From Impatiens glandulifera (Eukaryota > Streptophyta > Magnoliopsida > Ericales > Balsaminaceae), in NCBI RefSeq assembly GCF_907164915.1, contig NC_061862.1:137445520-137509519 (forward strand): 64,000 nucleotides of DNA, written 5' to 3'. Below the pieces are notes generated by a model, which saw nothing but the letters and a program-made list of their open reading frames with translations, was not told the DNA's origin and ran no database searches. Of this stretch, positions 10,417-20,824 are shown in pieces. Position 1 is the first letter of the stretch. Every line of letters begins with the position of its first letter. The position numbers were made by a program, and so were the translations under genes.

Positions 10417-12163
10417 ATGTGAATGGATTCGTTAAGTAAACTATAAATTTTAGGTCTACTAACACAGTCAATCAAACTTATCTGAAAATTTTGAAAGATT
10501 TTTCTACACATGTTGAGGTATATCTATACTTTTATTAAACAAAATATATATTTTCTTTCTATTCCAAAAAAAGACAACAAAATGGCAGTGGAAAGAATCA
10601 CTTGTGGCAAGTATCACTCTAAGCATCAACTTTAACATCCTAAAGTGTGGGAGCGAGGAGAATCATATGAAACAAATAATATTTCATTTATTTGTGTTCC
10701 CCTTTGCGTGAAGAAACGAAAAGGAAATTCTCTTAGCACATACATGGCTCTCTTTATAAGCACATATGTCTGGTGGGAATAATATGTGTTAATGGGTTGT
10801 TTGAAAACACGTTAAGTTGGATTTGAAATAATAAATGTTATTCAATTTATTAGTATATACATAGTTAAAATATATTTTAAAATATTATTTCATTTAAATT
10901 AATAACTAATAATATATTTAAAAAAAAAAAATCAAATCCAACTCCAATTTGGATGCAGAGTTTCCAAAAGAAAAGTCAAAATTAAAATAGAAATGATTAA
11001 TAGTTTCATGTGACCCTGTTTCAAATTAAATTAATTTTATGTAAAATTGTTACTTCGAATCTTCTGTTAAATTAATAAAAATATAACTAACTGTCAATCC
11101 TGAGTACAGGAACATATTATTCATTAAAATAATTTATCCTAATTAAACATCTTCACCATCTTATTATCTATCTATCAATTAATTCATAATTAAAATAATA
11201 TTTTTTTATTTTATTAATATATATTAATATCCTTTCTCACACATTCCCATTATACCCCTTACATCAAATAAAAAATTGCAATTGACGCGATCATAAATTT
11301 TTTCGATATCTAACATCACAAAAACACATTTGTCGTCTACTGAATTATATGAGTCAATTCCCTAATTGGTTATTAATAATGTATTATAAATTTGACGACA
11401 TTTGATGAACGTAATTTAATTACTAAATATGACCGTTTATAACACTCTTCGCAACATATTGACTAAACATTTTGCATCAACCTAATAAAAAATATTAAAA
11501 AAAACTAATATGTCTAAAGTTCTCCACGTTAATAGTTCCTAGATCTTTACGAATGAGACATATCAAAGTAGAGTTTAAATTTTTGTCAAATGATGAAAAA
11601 CGATGAAAATAATTAATTATTTCCATAATTACAATTTTAAGAAAATGTCATGCTTTTTAAAAAAAACTAAAGTAAACCCGTCGCATCTCGACGTTTTATC
11701 ATTTTTGTAACGGCGATATAGAGTCAATGCAAAACTTTACATAATTAAACACCAAATATCGTTAAGAATTGTTTATAGAGTTTTAAAATAAAATTAAAAG
11801 AAACATGGTTAATTTTAATATTTTTGTGTAAATAATTAAGCCATACAATTAATATTATATGTTATTATAATGATAGTGTGTTACAATACGTTAATAACAT
11901 GATCATGAAAAGTTAAAATCCTCACAATCGTTTATAATATTTTAAAATAAAAATTTGAAACTCTTATATTATTTATTTTACTTGTGTCTCTTAAACATGT
12001 GAATTTTATAAATAATAAAATTATTATTTTATAGTATAAGTACTTAATTGTATATTATATTTGTGTCAGTAATAGTTGTTTAACAATCTATTAAAATAAA
12101 TTTTCTATATCTTTTACTAATTTCATAAATATATTTTTTAAGCACCTGAAATTTCATAATTAT
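10417..12163. other. AT-rich intergenic DNA, no gene seen
   Basis: Long A/T-rich stretch with only short incidental frames. No LTR, TIR, RNA gene or protein similarity recognised. Confidence 0.6.
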
Positions 12164-12325
12164 AAAATAAAAAACCTGTTTTTTTTGGGAAACGTCTTAG
12201 CGTCATTTCATTAAAAATTCTCAAAAACAGGAAAAAAAACCACGAGTTTAAGAGATCATTCTAGACAGACCTATAATGATTTTGAAGTCGTAACATTCTG
12301 AATAAAACCTAAAAACGTAAATGAA

Positions 12326-12766
12326 TTATCTGTTTACAATGCTTTCAATTATAGTGAGTTTAAAAAACGGTAAATTCCAGTTCCTGCAGATATTCCAGTT
12401 CTGCTCCGTGCTTGAAATTCCTCTCCACGTTCCCGCGAGGGCGCTGCAATCCGATACAATATCTTTCCATAACTCGTCAATGCTCCTGCGGGTTCTGTCA
12501 TATACCCTTGTATTCCGTTCTTGCCAAATGTTATACACCACTACTCCAAAGCCGCACTTGAACACGCTTGTTGCAAATCTATTTCCCTTGGCTTTGAGTA
12601 GTGCCGCTTCTTTGATTTCATTCCATTCGCTCGGGAAACTGATCAGCTCCAGGCTTTTATAGAATCTGTCCCAAAGCTCCGAAGCAATACAACAACTCCC
12701 GAATAGGTGATCTATGGTTTCTTCATTTCCTATGCATAGAAGACAGCTCGCGTCCGGGATGCTCAT
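12326..12766 (-). pseudogene. LINE ORF2 C-terminus (zf-RVT)
   Basis: Continues ORF2 after a broken stretch. It has the plant L1 zinc-binding region: CLLC, then ETIDHLF with C following (C-x2-C...H-x4-C), then the hydrophobic NIWQERN block near the end of ORF2. An in-frame TAG just upstream (about 12826) and the duplication at 12940-12962 separate it from the RT frame. It ends at a stop at 12326, about 145 bp before the end of the element. Confidence 0.85.
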
Positions 12767-12915
12767 ATACTTACTGATACGATCGCGTGTGCTGAGTCTT
12801 TCCCAGAAGGCGAGCCATAGAATGAACTAGTGTCGAGGGATAATCTTCGTTGACCATACAAGAGGATCCCATTCTACTTTCTGCGCTTTTTCCCGGATTA
12901 CCTCCCATATTTTCT

Positions 12916-14877
12916 TCAATACCAGCTTTCCATTGTCCTCAGCTTTCCATTGTCCTCAGCTTTCCATTCATGAATATCCGGTCTGTCGTGTAGTTGTATG
13001 TTACTTATATGATCAAATATCCTCTTTCCTTCTGGAATTCTTCTCAAGAGCAAGTTCCAATTCCCGTATTTGATGTCTCTAATTTTCGCTTTTGCGCAGT
13101 CCCTTCTGATACGAGTATTTTGAAACTGCTCCTTGTCGATGATAGGCTGGTTTTCAAACCAAGGGTCGTTCCAGAATAGAGTGCCTTTCCCGTCCCCTAG
13201 TCGGATGTCATAAAGATCTGCAATATCGCTTCTTAGTTTAAGAATCTTTTTTAGAGACCAGCTCATACCTTCGTGAATTTTGCAGGTCCAGATGCTGGTT
13301 TTGTGTTTCATAAATCTCGTATGCACCCATTTGATCCATAGTGACTCCTGATTGCGCTCCAAAGCCCACAGATGCTTGAAGGTTAGAGCCTTGTTCCACT
13401 CGATACAGTTCTTCAAGTCGATGCCTCCCTCATCCTTCGGTTTGCAGAGAGCGGTCCATTTGACTTTCTTTCCTCCTCTTCCACTATTACCCGAGATAAA
13501 GTTTCTCATCAGTGTGTCGAGTTCCTTCATTACCTTCTTCGGAATGACCATTTGCTGCGCCCAATAACCAACTATGCCCATAACCACGGTTTTGATAAGT
13601 TCGATCCTCCCTGCATAAGAAAGTTTTTTCGCTGCCCATCCAGATATCGTGTTTTTTACCTTTTCAATCAGCGGCTTGCAGTGTGAGATCTCGATCTGCT
13701 TCGCAGTTAACGGAATTCCTAAGTACCTTATGGGAAAGCTGCCTTCCTTGATGCCCATGATGTTGAAGATGTCCTGCTTTGTTTCGTCCTTCACGCCTCC
13801 ATAAAATGCAACACTTTTGCTTTTATTAATAGTTAAACTTGTTACCTCAGAAAAGAACGTTAGTGCAGCCCTAATAGTTTTAATGGAATCAACGTCCGAG
13901 TGCGCTAGAATGAACAAATCGTCAGCAAAGCATAAATGTGTTACCTCCTCTACCTCACAGAATGGGTGAAAGATGTATGGACGATTCTTTCGGAACATCG
14001 CGAAGATGCTCTCAAAGATCGCCATGATAACTACGAAAAGGTAAGAAGAGAGGGGGTCCCCTTGCCTTACCCCGTTTTCACCCTTGAAATAGCCTCTATG
14101 GACTCCATTGACGCTAACAACAAAGCAGGATGATGAAACGCATTGCATAATCCAATCGATAAAAATCATAGGAAAAGCAGAAACAACCAGAAAGTCTCGA
14201 ATGGCTTCCCATCTAATAGAGTCAAAAGCTTTCTTGATATCTATTTTTAAAGCCACTCTCGGGGATATTTTCTTTTTCCCGTAGCCTTTTAATAGGCTCT
14301 GCATGAGAAGAATATTATGAGAGGTTGTCCTACCGGGGATGAATGCAGATTGATTAAGATTTATTATTTTTCCTATAACATTTTTAAAACGTTTAGAAAT
14401 GATTTTTGAAATTATTTTATAAATCACATTGCAGCAGGAAATTGGTCTGAAATCTTGTACTTTCTCAGGTACCGCAATTTTGGGGATCAAGGTTAGGACC
14501 GCTGTATTCCATTGCTTTAACATCTTCCTGTTTTTGAAAAACTCCAGAACCCCATCAGTAACATCTTTACCCACAACCGACCAATTATCTTTGAAGAACT
14601 GCGCATTAAACCCATCAGGACCCGGGCTTTTATTTCCATCAATACCAAACAGAGCTTCTTTAACCTCAACCTTCGTGACCATCCTTATCAACTCGCGACT
14701 ATCTTCTGCAGAGATTTTCCTATCAATAATTTGATACAAGGTATTCAGGTGACTTTGATGTTGCTTTCTTGTACCCATAAGTTGCTTATAGAAATCAATA
14801 GCCAGATCTTGGACACCCTTTTGACCCTGAACATATTCACCATCATCATTTTTCAGCCTGTACACATTGTTTCTCAT
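12916..14877 (-). pseudogene. LINE ORF2 reverse transcriptase part
   Basis: A 653-codon frame with the L1 RT blocks in order: KSPGPDGFNAQFF (about 83-95), FRPISCCNVIYKI (143-155), QSAFIPGR (176-183), LKIDIKKAFDS (210-220), RQGDPLSSYLF (271-281) and the catalytic FADD (317-320). It lies one frame off the endonuclease frame, overlapping it by ATGA at 14877-14874. The family normally has one continuous ORF2, so a 1-nt change is likely. The 3' end leaves frame because a 17-bp segment (GGAAAGCTGAGGACAAT on the element strand) is duplicated in tandem near 12940-12965. Confidence 0.92.
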
Positions 14878-15992
14878 GTTCTAGCCTTACATTTTCTGTA
14901 GAAGAAAGCTGTGTTTTTGTCACCCAACGAAAGCCAGCTCTGTCTTGATTTCTGTCTAACAAAATTCTCTTCAAGCAGACTCAGCTTCCTGAAGTTTTCA
15001 AGCGCATATCTTTCTGTTTCATTGAGTTGTTCATCACTATCATCCCTTAATAACTTTTTCTGAACCTCTTCCAGTTCTTCTCTAGCAGCCAGAACTCTAT
15101 TGGAGATATTGCTGAACTTCTTCTTGTCAAAGCTTTGGAGATGATTTTTCAGGAGCTTAAGCTTCTCAGAAACCTTGTACATGTTAGAACCTCTGACATC
15201 TGTTGACCATACGCTTTCGAGGATACCCTTGAATTTATCGTTATCCATCCAGAAATTGAAAAATTTAAAGGGCCTTTTGAACCTTTCTTCCTTTTCCCAG
15301 AACAATTTAATCGGGCAGTGATCATATATACCCGGATTCAAAACATGAAGTTGACTTCTCGGAAATTGGTTAATCCAGTTCTCATTTACCAGACATCTGT
15401 CAATTCTACTTTTTCTAATTTGCTCATTCTCTCTCGTAGAAGACCAAGTGAAGAAGTTCCCAGAATTGGTAGGCTCGATACAACCCATATCTCTGATGCA
15501 GTAATTAAATTCAATCATATCCCGAGTAATTTCAGATTCTGGGCTACGATCAGATTCGTTTCTAGTTACGTTGTAATCACCGAGGACAGCCCAAGATTTA
15601 TCAATACCGATCCAGTTTCTAAGACAATTCCAGAGGAGTCTTCTGTCCGTGCTTGAGTTGCTACCATAGACAATAGCAAGATTAAACACGATTCTTGTGA
15701 TTCTGTCTTTGACCTCCACCAGGATTGCTTGATCATTCGAAAAAAGAGTCATCACCTCAACAACTTTGTTATCCCAAATAACCCAGATTCTGCCCGTTTT
15801 GTCATTTGAGTTGTGAATGATTTCCCAGCTACTATCAATACACAGTTTGCTAACCTTCTCAACGTTCCGACTTTTGACTTTTGTCTCAAGAATACCCATA
15901 ATAGTGATGTTCTGATTCTCAATGATCCTCCTGATTTCTTTACATTTTAGAGGGTCATTGAGTCCTCTTATGTTCCATGTCACTATATTCAT
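14874..15992 (-). pseudogene. LINE ORF2 AP-like endonuclease part
   Basis: A 372-codon frame starting MNIVTWNIRGL, the classic start of plant L1 ORF2. The catalytic positions of the exonuclease-endonuclease-phosphatase fold are present: N7, E36 (LETK), GDYN at 138-141, SRIDR at 195-199 and YDHCPI with D/H at 223-228. The endonuclease itself looks intact. It would nick target DNA to prime reverse transcription. It is cut off from the RT by a frame change at 14874. Its ATG overlaps the ORF1 stop as ATGA. Confidence 0.93.
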
Positions 15993-16645
15993 GAATGAAT
16001 ATAAGTGTTGGGTTCCTGACTTTCCAGACTGTCCTGGACCTCTTCATCAGAGAAATCATAAGCATCACTTGCCTCACTATCCTCAATGGCTACAGTTTGA
16101 TTACATGGAATACTATTGCCATTGAGTGAGGGTTGCCTAATGTAGATCTCATCTTCTCCCGTGATAGATTTAGTAGCTTCTGGATCCAGGATCTTTCTGC
16201 TTTGTCTTTGATTTTCATCTTGTTCTGCTTTAGTAGGTCTTTTCTGACTTTCAACCTCTTCACTACTGGATTCATGTTTGTTATCGGTTTTTATTCGCCT
16301 TACTTCAGAACTAAGGCTCACTGCCTTATTCAAGACCAAATTGTCTTCTTCTGCACTTGATCTTTTGATTTCACAAAACCCAAGATTTCCCAGTACATTC
16401 TCAAGAGCTTCTTTATTACTTATTCCAAAATTCTCATGTTCATCATCTCGAAAGGTGGCTCTGAGCCCAAGGGTCAGGTCATTTCGAATTTTGATGACAT
16501 TGTTTTTTAGGTTCCTGCTTGCATTCCTAGAACTGTGAAGAGTAGACTCACGACCTATTGGAGTGCATTCAGATCCAATTTTGCTTGTTTCATATGGGCC
16601 AAGTATTCCCGTCCCATAGATCTTTGAGTTTCCGAAACTTTGGAA
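15989..16645 (-). pseudogene. LINE ORF1 (Gag-like) C-terminal part
   Basis: Open on the minus strand from about 16645, where a TAG lies in frame, to TGA at 15991-15989. It carries the post-zinc-knuckle tail of plant L1 ORF1 (YGTGILGPYETSKIG), followed by a polar region rich in Ser, Glu and Lys. The RNA-binding N-terminal domain and CCHC knuckle are absent because the element is 5'-truncated at 16662. Confidence 0.75.
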
Positions 16646-16679
16646 CTAGGACATGTAGTTACAAAATAAAAAACCTGTT

Positions 16680-17089
16680 AATTAACCTTATAACAGGTCT
16701 TATATGTCCGAATCAATCTATCAATCAATGTATATATTTCGACTCTTTAATTTAGATTTACCAGTTATATTTATAATTAAAATATCAAGATTTTGAATAA
16801 AAAATTGAGATAATTCACTAATAAAATTTTACATTTTTATGAAACATTTTATTAATTAGGTTATTTGTGATATTCAATTCAATATATATATATCTCAAAT
16901 ATTAATTTAAATTTAATAATATTCTAAACTTTATTTTAATTATATATATTAACAAATTTGATAATAGTTTTATTTATAATTAAAATATCAAGATTTTGAA
17001 GAAAAAATTGATTTAATTCACTAATAAAATTTTAGATTTTTATGAAACATTCTAATAATTAAGTTATTTGTGATATTGAATTCAATTTA

Positions 17090-17127
<38 letters not shown>

Positions 17128-17809
17128 ATAATTATATATATATATATATATATTATATATAACTTTTGACCTAGGAATTGATTCATATATATGTTATTCA
17201 TACTTATTTACATTTATATTAACATCCAAATTGTTGTGAACAACATATGATAATTTTTCATTAACATTATATTATAATATAATATAACTTATAGTAATTA
17301 GTAATTAAAGAAATGTATAAATTTTGACTCTTTAGTTTAGATATACGAAATTTTATAAAGAAAATATTTAAGATTTTGAAGAAAATTTTAATGTACTCCA
17401 CCAATAACACTTTAATAATATGCTAAACTCATTCTTAATTATAAAATATTACTATTTATCTCTTATAATAAAATATTACTATATATCTCTTTCAAAATAA
17501 TTTTCTCTATTATGTGTAATCAAATTAATTATTTTTCTTTAATAATTTTTTGTATGATAATAGAGTTATCTATGTGTTTGATACATTTTTTGGATTTATT
17601 TGAATTTATTATCATTTTTCTTATTTTTTAAATAATTTTAATCGAAAAAATATAAAAACTTCAAAATATTTCCTAAAATTTTTATATAACCATTATTATT
17701 CATAATATAAGTTAACGAAATAAAATTGGATAAAAAAATTTCTTCATTTATTTTCAACTCAGTTTCAAAATTGGTCAATTAAATTAACATTGTCGAAAAT
17801 TAAGTCAAC
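16680..17809. repeat. AT-rich region with ~200-bp direct repeats and (AT)n runs
   Basis: A segment starting near 16770 (AAAATATCAAGATTTTGAA) recurs at about 16980 with most of the following 120 bp, and a weaker third copy lies near 17360. (AT)n runs sit at about 17093-17120 and 17132-17160. No coding content. Confidence 0.7.
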
Positions 17810-18412
17810 TGTTAGATAAAATTAGACCGGTTAATAGAACTTAACACAAACAAATCTCCTATACAGGAACAAACAAAGAAACGGACCGGTCAAAGTACTC
17901 AACCGGATTAAGAAGCTCCACCGGTCAAGTTATCAAACCGACCAGAAACATGACCGCACAAAGAAAGACAGGATCGTTCAAAACTAAAGGCCGGAAACAC
18001 CAGACAGTCGGTCATTTAATAGCCAAAGGAATAACCGGAAGCCATCCGGTTAACACAGATAACCGACCAACATAAGAAGATACTTCGGGTATCTGTTGAG
18101 AATGATACCAAAGGAACAGACTGAACATTTCCATATTCATACAAGTCTGAGGACAGTCTGCAGGCTGCAGAAAACCGTCCTACAAGATCTCTCCACTTCA
18201 GGATAAATCAGAAAGGCAATCTTCCAAGTACAGACAACTGCCCAACAGACAGTTGCCATATTGAGTAAAAGACAAACCTAGCCGGTTTGACCTACATACT
18301 GGAAGAACAGACCGCCAGGTCTGAAAAGTTGACCGCCAGGTCTGAATCACTGAACATCTGCTCAACCAATCAAATTCAAGGAAATGAAATGTGACCGTTG
18401 GCACATTTCACC

Positions 18413-18420
18413 TATAAAAG
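18413..18420 (+). promoter_or_regulatory. Copia-2 LTR TATA box
   Basis: TATAAAAG in a C-rich context, with an ACCAATC motif about 50 bp upstream. The same site is at 30447-30454 in the 3' LTR. Likely drives the genomic RNA. Confidence 0.8.
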
Positions 18421-18634
18421 GAGGAGCAGAAGAGGAGTAAATGTGGGACACAGTGGACAATTAATTTACAAGTAATAAAATTGTGTTCTATCTCTACAAA
18501 GCTTAAGTGCTAAGTTGAAGTGTGTATTTACAATTTCGGTTAAAATTGTACGGGTGTTATCGAGCAGGAAATAAGTCTCGATCGGATTGTATTTGTATTC
18601 TTTAGTGAATATCTTTCTCGCGGTTTCGAGAGGA

Positions 18635-18675
18635 GGGGTGACGTAGGAGTTTTATCTCCGAACATCCATAAAAAC
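18635..18675 (+). promoter_or_regulatory. Conserved LTR block with TGACGTAGGAG
   Basis: GGGGTGACGTAGGAG followed by CTCCGAACATCCATAAA. The same block occurs in the LTRs of Copia-4 (42577-42620) and Copia-6 (53509-53553, minus), although the LTRs otherwise differ. It lies about 220 bp after the TATA box, so in the transcribed R/U5 part. Confidence 0.8.
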
Positions 18676-19011
18676 CTGTCTTGTTATTTACTTTATGCCG
18701 GTTCTACATTCTTACCGATCTGAACTAACCTACTTACACCGCTTTGACCGACTCTACACTACCTAAACCGAATCACTGAATTACAAAACCGACCCAGCAA
18801 CTTCCAAACCGGTTCTACCTATCTCTTGAGTGTGCTGCTTCAACCTGAAACAAACCTCTTCCGCGCTTGAACCTGGTTCAAGGGTTTGTGACAGTTTTGT
18901 AGTATTGAAACCCCGGTATTAATCTCTAACCGGATTAATCACCACCCTTTGAGTGAGACGCGCTAACCGACCCAACCCCAGTTCCCCAGCCGCGACCTAG
19001 ATCCTAACAAT

Positions 19012-19023
19012 TGATATCAGAGC
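19012..19023 (+). other. Copia-2 primer binding site
   Basis: TGATATCAGAGC, one mismatch from the initiator-Met-tRNA complement, 2 bp after the LTR end. Confidence 0.85.
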
Positions 19024-19048
19024 AGTTAGTTTCAATACTCAAGCAAGC

Positions 19049-20062
19049 ATGTCTTTCGATAGGCCACCAATGCTAGAAGGTGATGACTTTGCCAACTGGA
19101 AGGCACGCATGCACCTACACTTAATCACCATGGATGATGAGATGCAGTTCATAATAGCCGAAGGACCGATAATCATTGACAAGGACAGGAAGGATTGGAC
19201 AGCTGAAGATAGGAGAAGAAATAACCTGGATAACCATGCCAGAAACCGGATCTCTAACGGTGTGGACAGAAACACGTACTGCAAGATCAGAGACTGCAAA
19301 ACCGTAAAGGAAACACTAGAAACGGTTATACAGATTCATGAGGGAAATGAAAGAACCAAGGAAAACAAGGTAATTGTAGCTACTCAGAAGTTTGAAAGCA
19401 TCAAGATGAAACCGGGAGAAAAAATGAGAGAATACAGTGACCGGTTCACAGGTGTGTTAGATGAGCTAGCAACTCTTGGTAAGAGGTATGATAACAAGGA
19501 GGTCATCATGAAAGCGTTAAGATCTCTTCCAAGTGCATGGGACATAAAGACAATGGTAATGAGGGAATCAAACTGCCTAAGTAAGATGAAACTACATGAT
19601 GTATTCGAAGATCTTAAGGCATATGAGTTCGAAATGAGATCTAGGACTGAAGAAGAGGTTTCAGCCTCAACCTCAACCAGAGCATTGATTACATCCATAG
19701 AACCGGTTGCACCTGCACCGATCAGAACCGCCGAACAGTTCACCGAAGATGCCATGGCAATGCTTGCACAGAAATTTAGGAGGATCATGAAAAGGAACCA
19801 ACCGACAAACAACTACAACTATGGTGATAAATCTAATGTAAGATGCTATAACTGTAACTGTTTGGGACATTTCAAGTGGGAATGCAGAAAACCGAGGAGG
19901 GATGACCGGAATCCGGACAATCAAAATAACCGAAATAACTATCAACAAACCGGTGAAGGAAGTGAGGTTCATAAAGCACTGATAGACGACGATAGAGGAA
20001 GCCTATGGGCTCACAGTGACAACGATGATGAACTCACATGCCTTATGGAAAATGAGGAATAG
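19049..20062 (+). CDS. Copia-2 Gag
   Basis: 337 codons from the first ATG after the primer site. The N-terminal two thirds is the UBN2/Copia-Gag capsid-type fold: LEGDDFANWKARMHLHL near residue 10, then KENKVIVATQKFESIKM near 110. A zinc knuckle with all four ligands (CYNCNCLGHFKWEC, CX2CX4HX4C) follows at about 272-285, with a polar C-terminus. It would package element RNA into particles. The frame stays open after TAG at 20060-20062 into the linker. The stop is probably a nonsense mutation, because related Copia-4 stops at a different place. Confidence 0.9.
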   Translation: MSFDRPPMLEGDDFANWKARMHLHLITMDDEMQFIIAEGPIIIDKDRKDWTAEDRRRNNLDNHARNRISNGVDRNTYCKIRDCKTVKETLETVIQIHEGNERTKENKVIVATQKFESIKMKPGEKMREYSDRFTGVLDELATLGKRYDNKEVIMKALRSLPSAWDIKTMVMRESNCLSKMKLHDVFEDLKAYEFEMRSRTEEEVSASTSTRALITSIEPVAPAPIRTAEQFTEDAMAMLAQKFRRIMKRNQPTNNYNYGDKSNVRCYNCNCLGHFKWECRKPRRDDRNPDNQNNRNNYQQTGEGSEVHKALIDDDRGSLWAHSDNDDELTCLMENEE

Positions 20063-20824
20063 GTATTTGACTCCCCTTATGAAGAATTTACTAAAGATGA
20101 GTTATATAATGCATTAAATGATATGGTAGCAGAGTATAAGAACTTACTAGCCCTATTACCAAAGCAACCCAACTTTAGAACCGACCTTATAGTACCCATT
20201 CTGACCGAACCAGAGATCATACAACCTGATGAAACCCCTATCTTAGAAACCGAATTAGCACCTGAACTATCCTCTGAAACCGAACAGTTCAATGAACCAG
20301 TTCGAGAATTGACCGAGGAGGAAAATGCCCGACTTCAGTATAAAATGGCCGCATATAAGAGATCTAGTGAAATGGTAAGAAAGATGTGTAGTTATAAAAG
20401 AAACCCTTTTTGCATGTTTGGTCTAGGTTACAAAAACAATAGATCCCAAAACCAAAAACCCGTAGACAAAGTAAGGCTCACAAATGATGATCTTCCCTTT
20501 ATAAGTTTTATAAGAAGCTCCTTAACCGCTGAAGAGGAATTGATCGCCTATTATACGGAAGAAAAACTAACCTATGTAGGTCCAACTGATTCTGAGAAAT
20601 GGCTTCACCCTGAGAAAAGGAAAGCCAACTTGCTTAAAAATAGGAGAGTCAACCCACAACCGCATAGGACAAATCAAAGATCACCCCCACACAAGGCCTT
20701 CTTAGGAAAACAGAAAGACTCAAAACCGAGTGCCAGAAAGATAGTTAAAACCTTGACTAGGAAAGCTGTTCGGTTTGTCAAAGTCTGGATACCCAAGGGA
20801 CTAATCGCATGTGGACCCAAGTAA
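20063..20824 (+). CDS. Copia-2 gag-pol linker ORF
   Basis: In frame with Gag after its TAG. It opens VFDSPYEEFTKDELYNALND, homologous to the same region of Copia-4, and first has an ATG at 20123. It is hydrophilic with no catalytic motif. It ends KVWIPKGLIACGPK and TAA at 20822. The IPKGL...GP ending is shared with Copia-4 and Copia-5, each followed directly by a stop. The pol frame opens in +1, overlapping its last 14 nt. Confidence 0.7.
   Translation, partial: VFDSPYEEFTKDELYNALNDMVAEYKNLLALLPKQPNFRTDLIVPILTEPEIIQPDETPILETELAPELSSETEQFNEPVRELTEEENARLQYKMAAYKRSSEMVRKMCSYKRNPFCMFGLGYKNNRSQNQKPVDKVRLTNDDLPFISFIRSSLTAEEELIAYYTEEKLTYVGPTDSEKWLHPEKRKANLLKNRRVNPQPHRTNQRSPPHKAFLGKQKDSKPSARKIVKTLTRKAVRFVKVWIPKGLIACGPK

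Larger units (their letters stand above)
12181..16662 (-). mobile_element. L1-type LINE, 5'-truncated, inactive
   Basis: Minus-strand non-LTR retrotransposon of about 4.48 kb. A perfect 17-bp target duplication (AAAATAAAAAACCTGTT) flanks it at 12164-12180 and 16663-16679. A short T-run at 12181-12186 is the A-tail on the element strand. It encodes the end of ORF1, then an ORF2 with AP endonuclease, reverse transcriptase and a C-terminal zf-RVT region. The 5' part of ORF1 is missing, as in most L1 insertions, and ORF2 has at least three lesions. Confidence 0.95.
17810..19009 (+). repeat. Copia-2 5' LTR
   Basis: 1200 bp. Aligns with 29844-31060 over the full length. The 3' copy is longer, mainly through a 17-bp indel near 30845. 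Contains a CAAT-like site (about 18364), a TATA box and the conserved TGACGTAGG block. About a dozen CCGG-containing motifs are visible. Confidence 0.95.

Noticed and set aside
20060..20062. Programmed read-through of the gag stop in Copia-2
   Set aside because: The frame is open after TAG with linker homology, but in Copia-4 the gag stop (43903) falls at a different point of the alignment and is TAA. Independent nonsense mutations are simpler.
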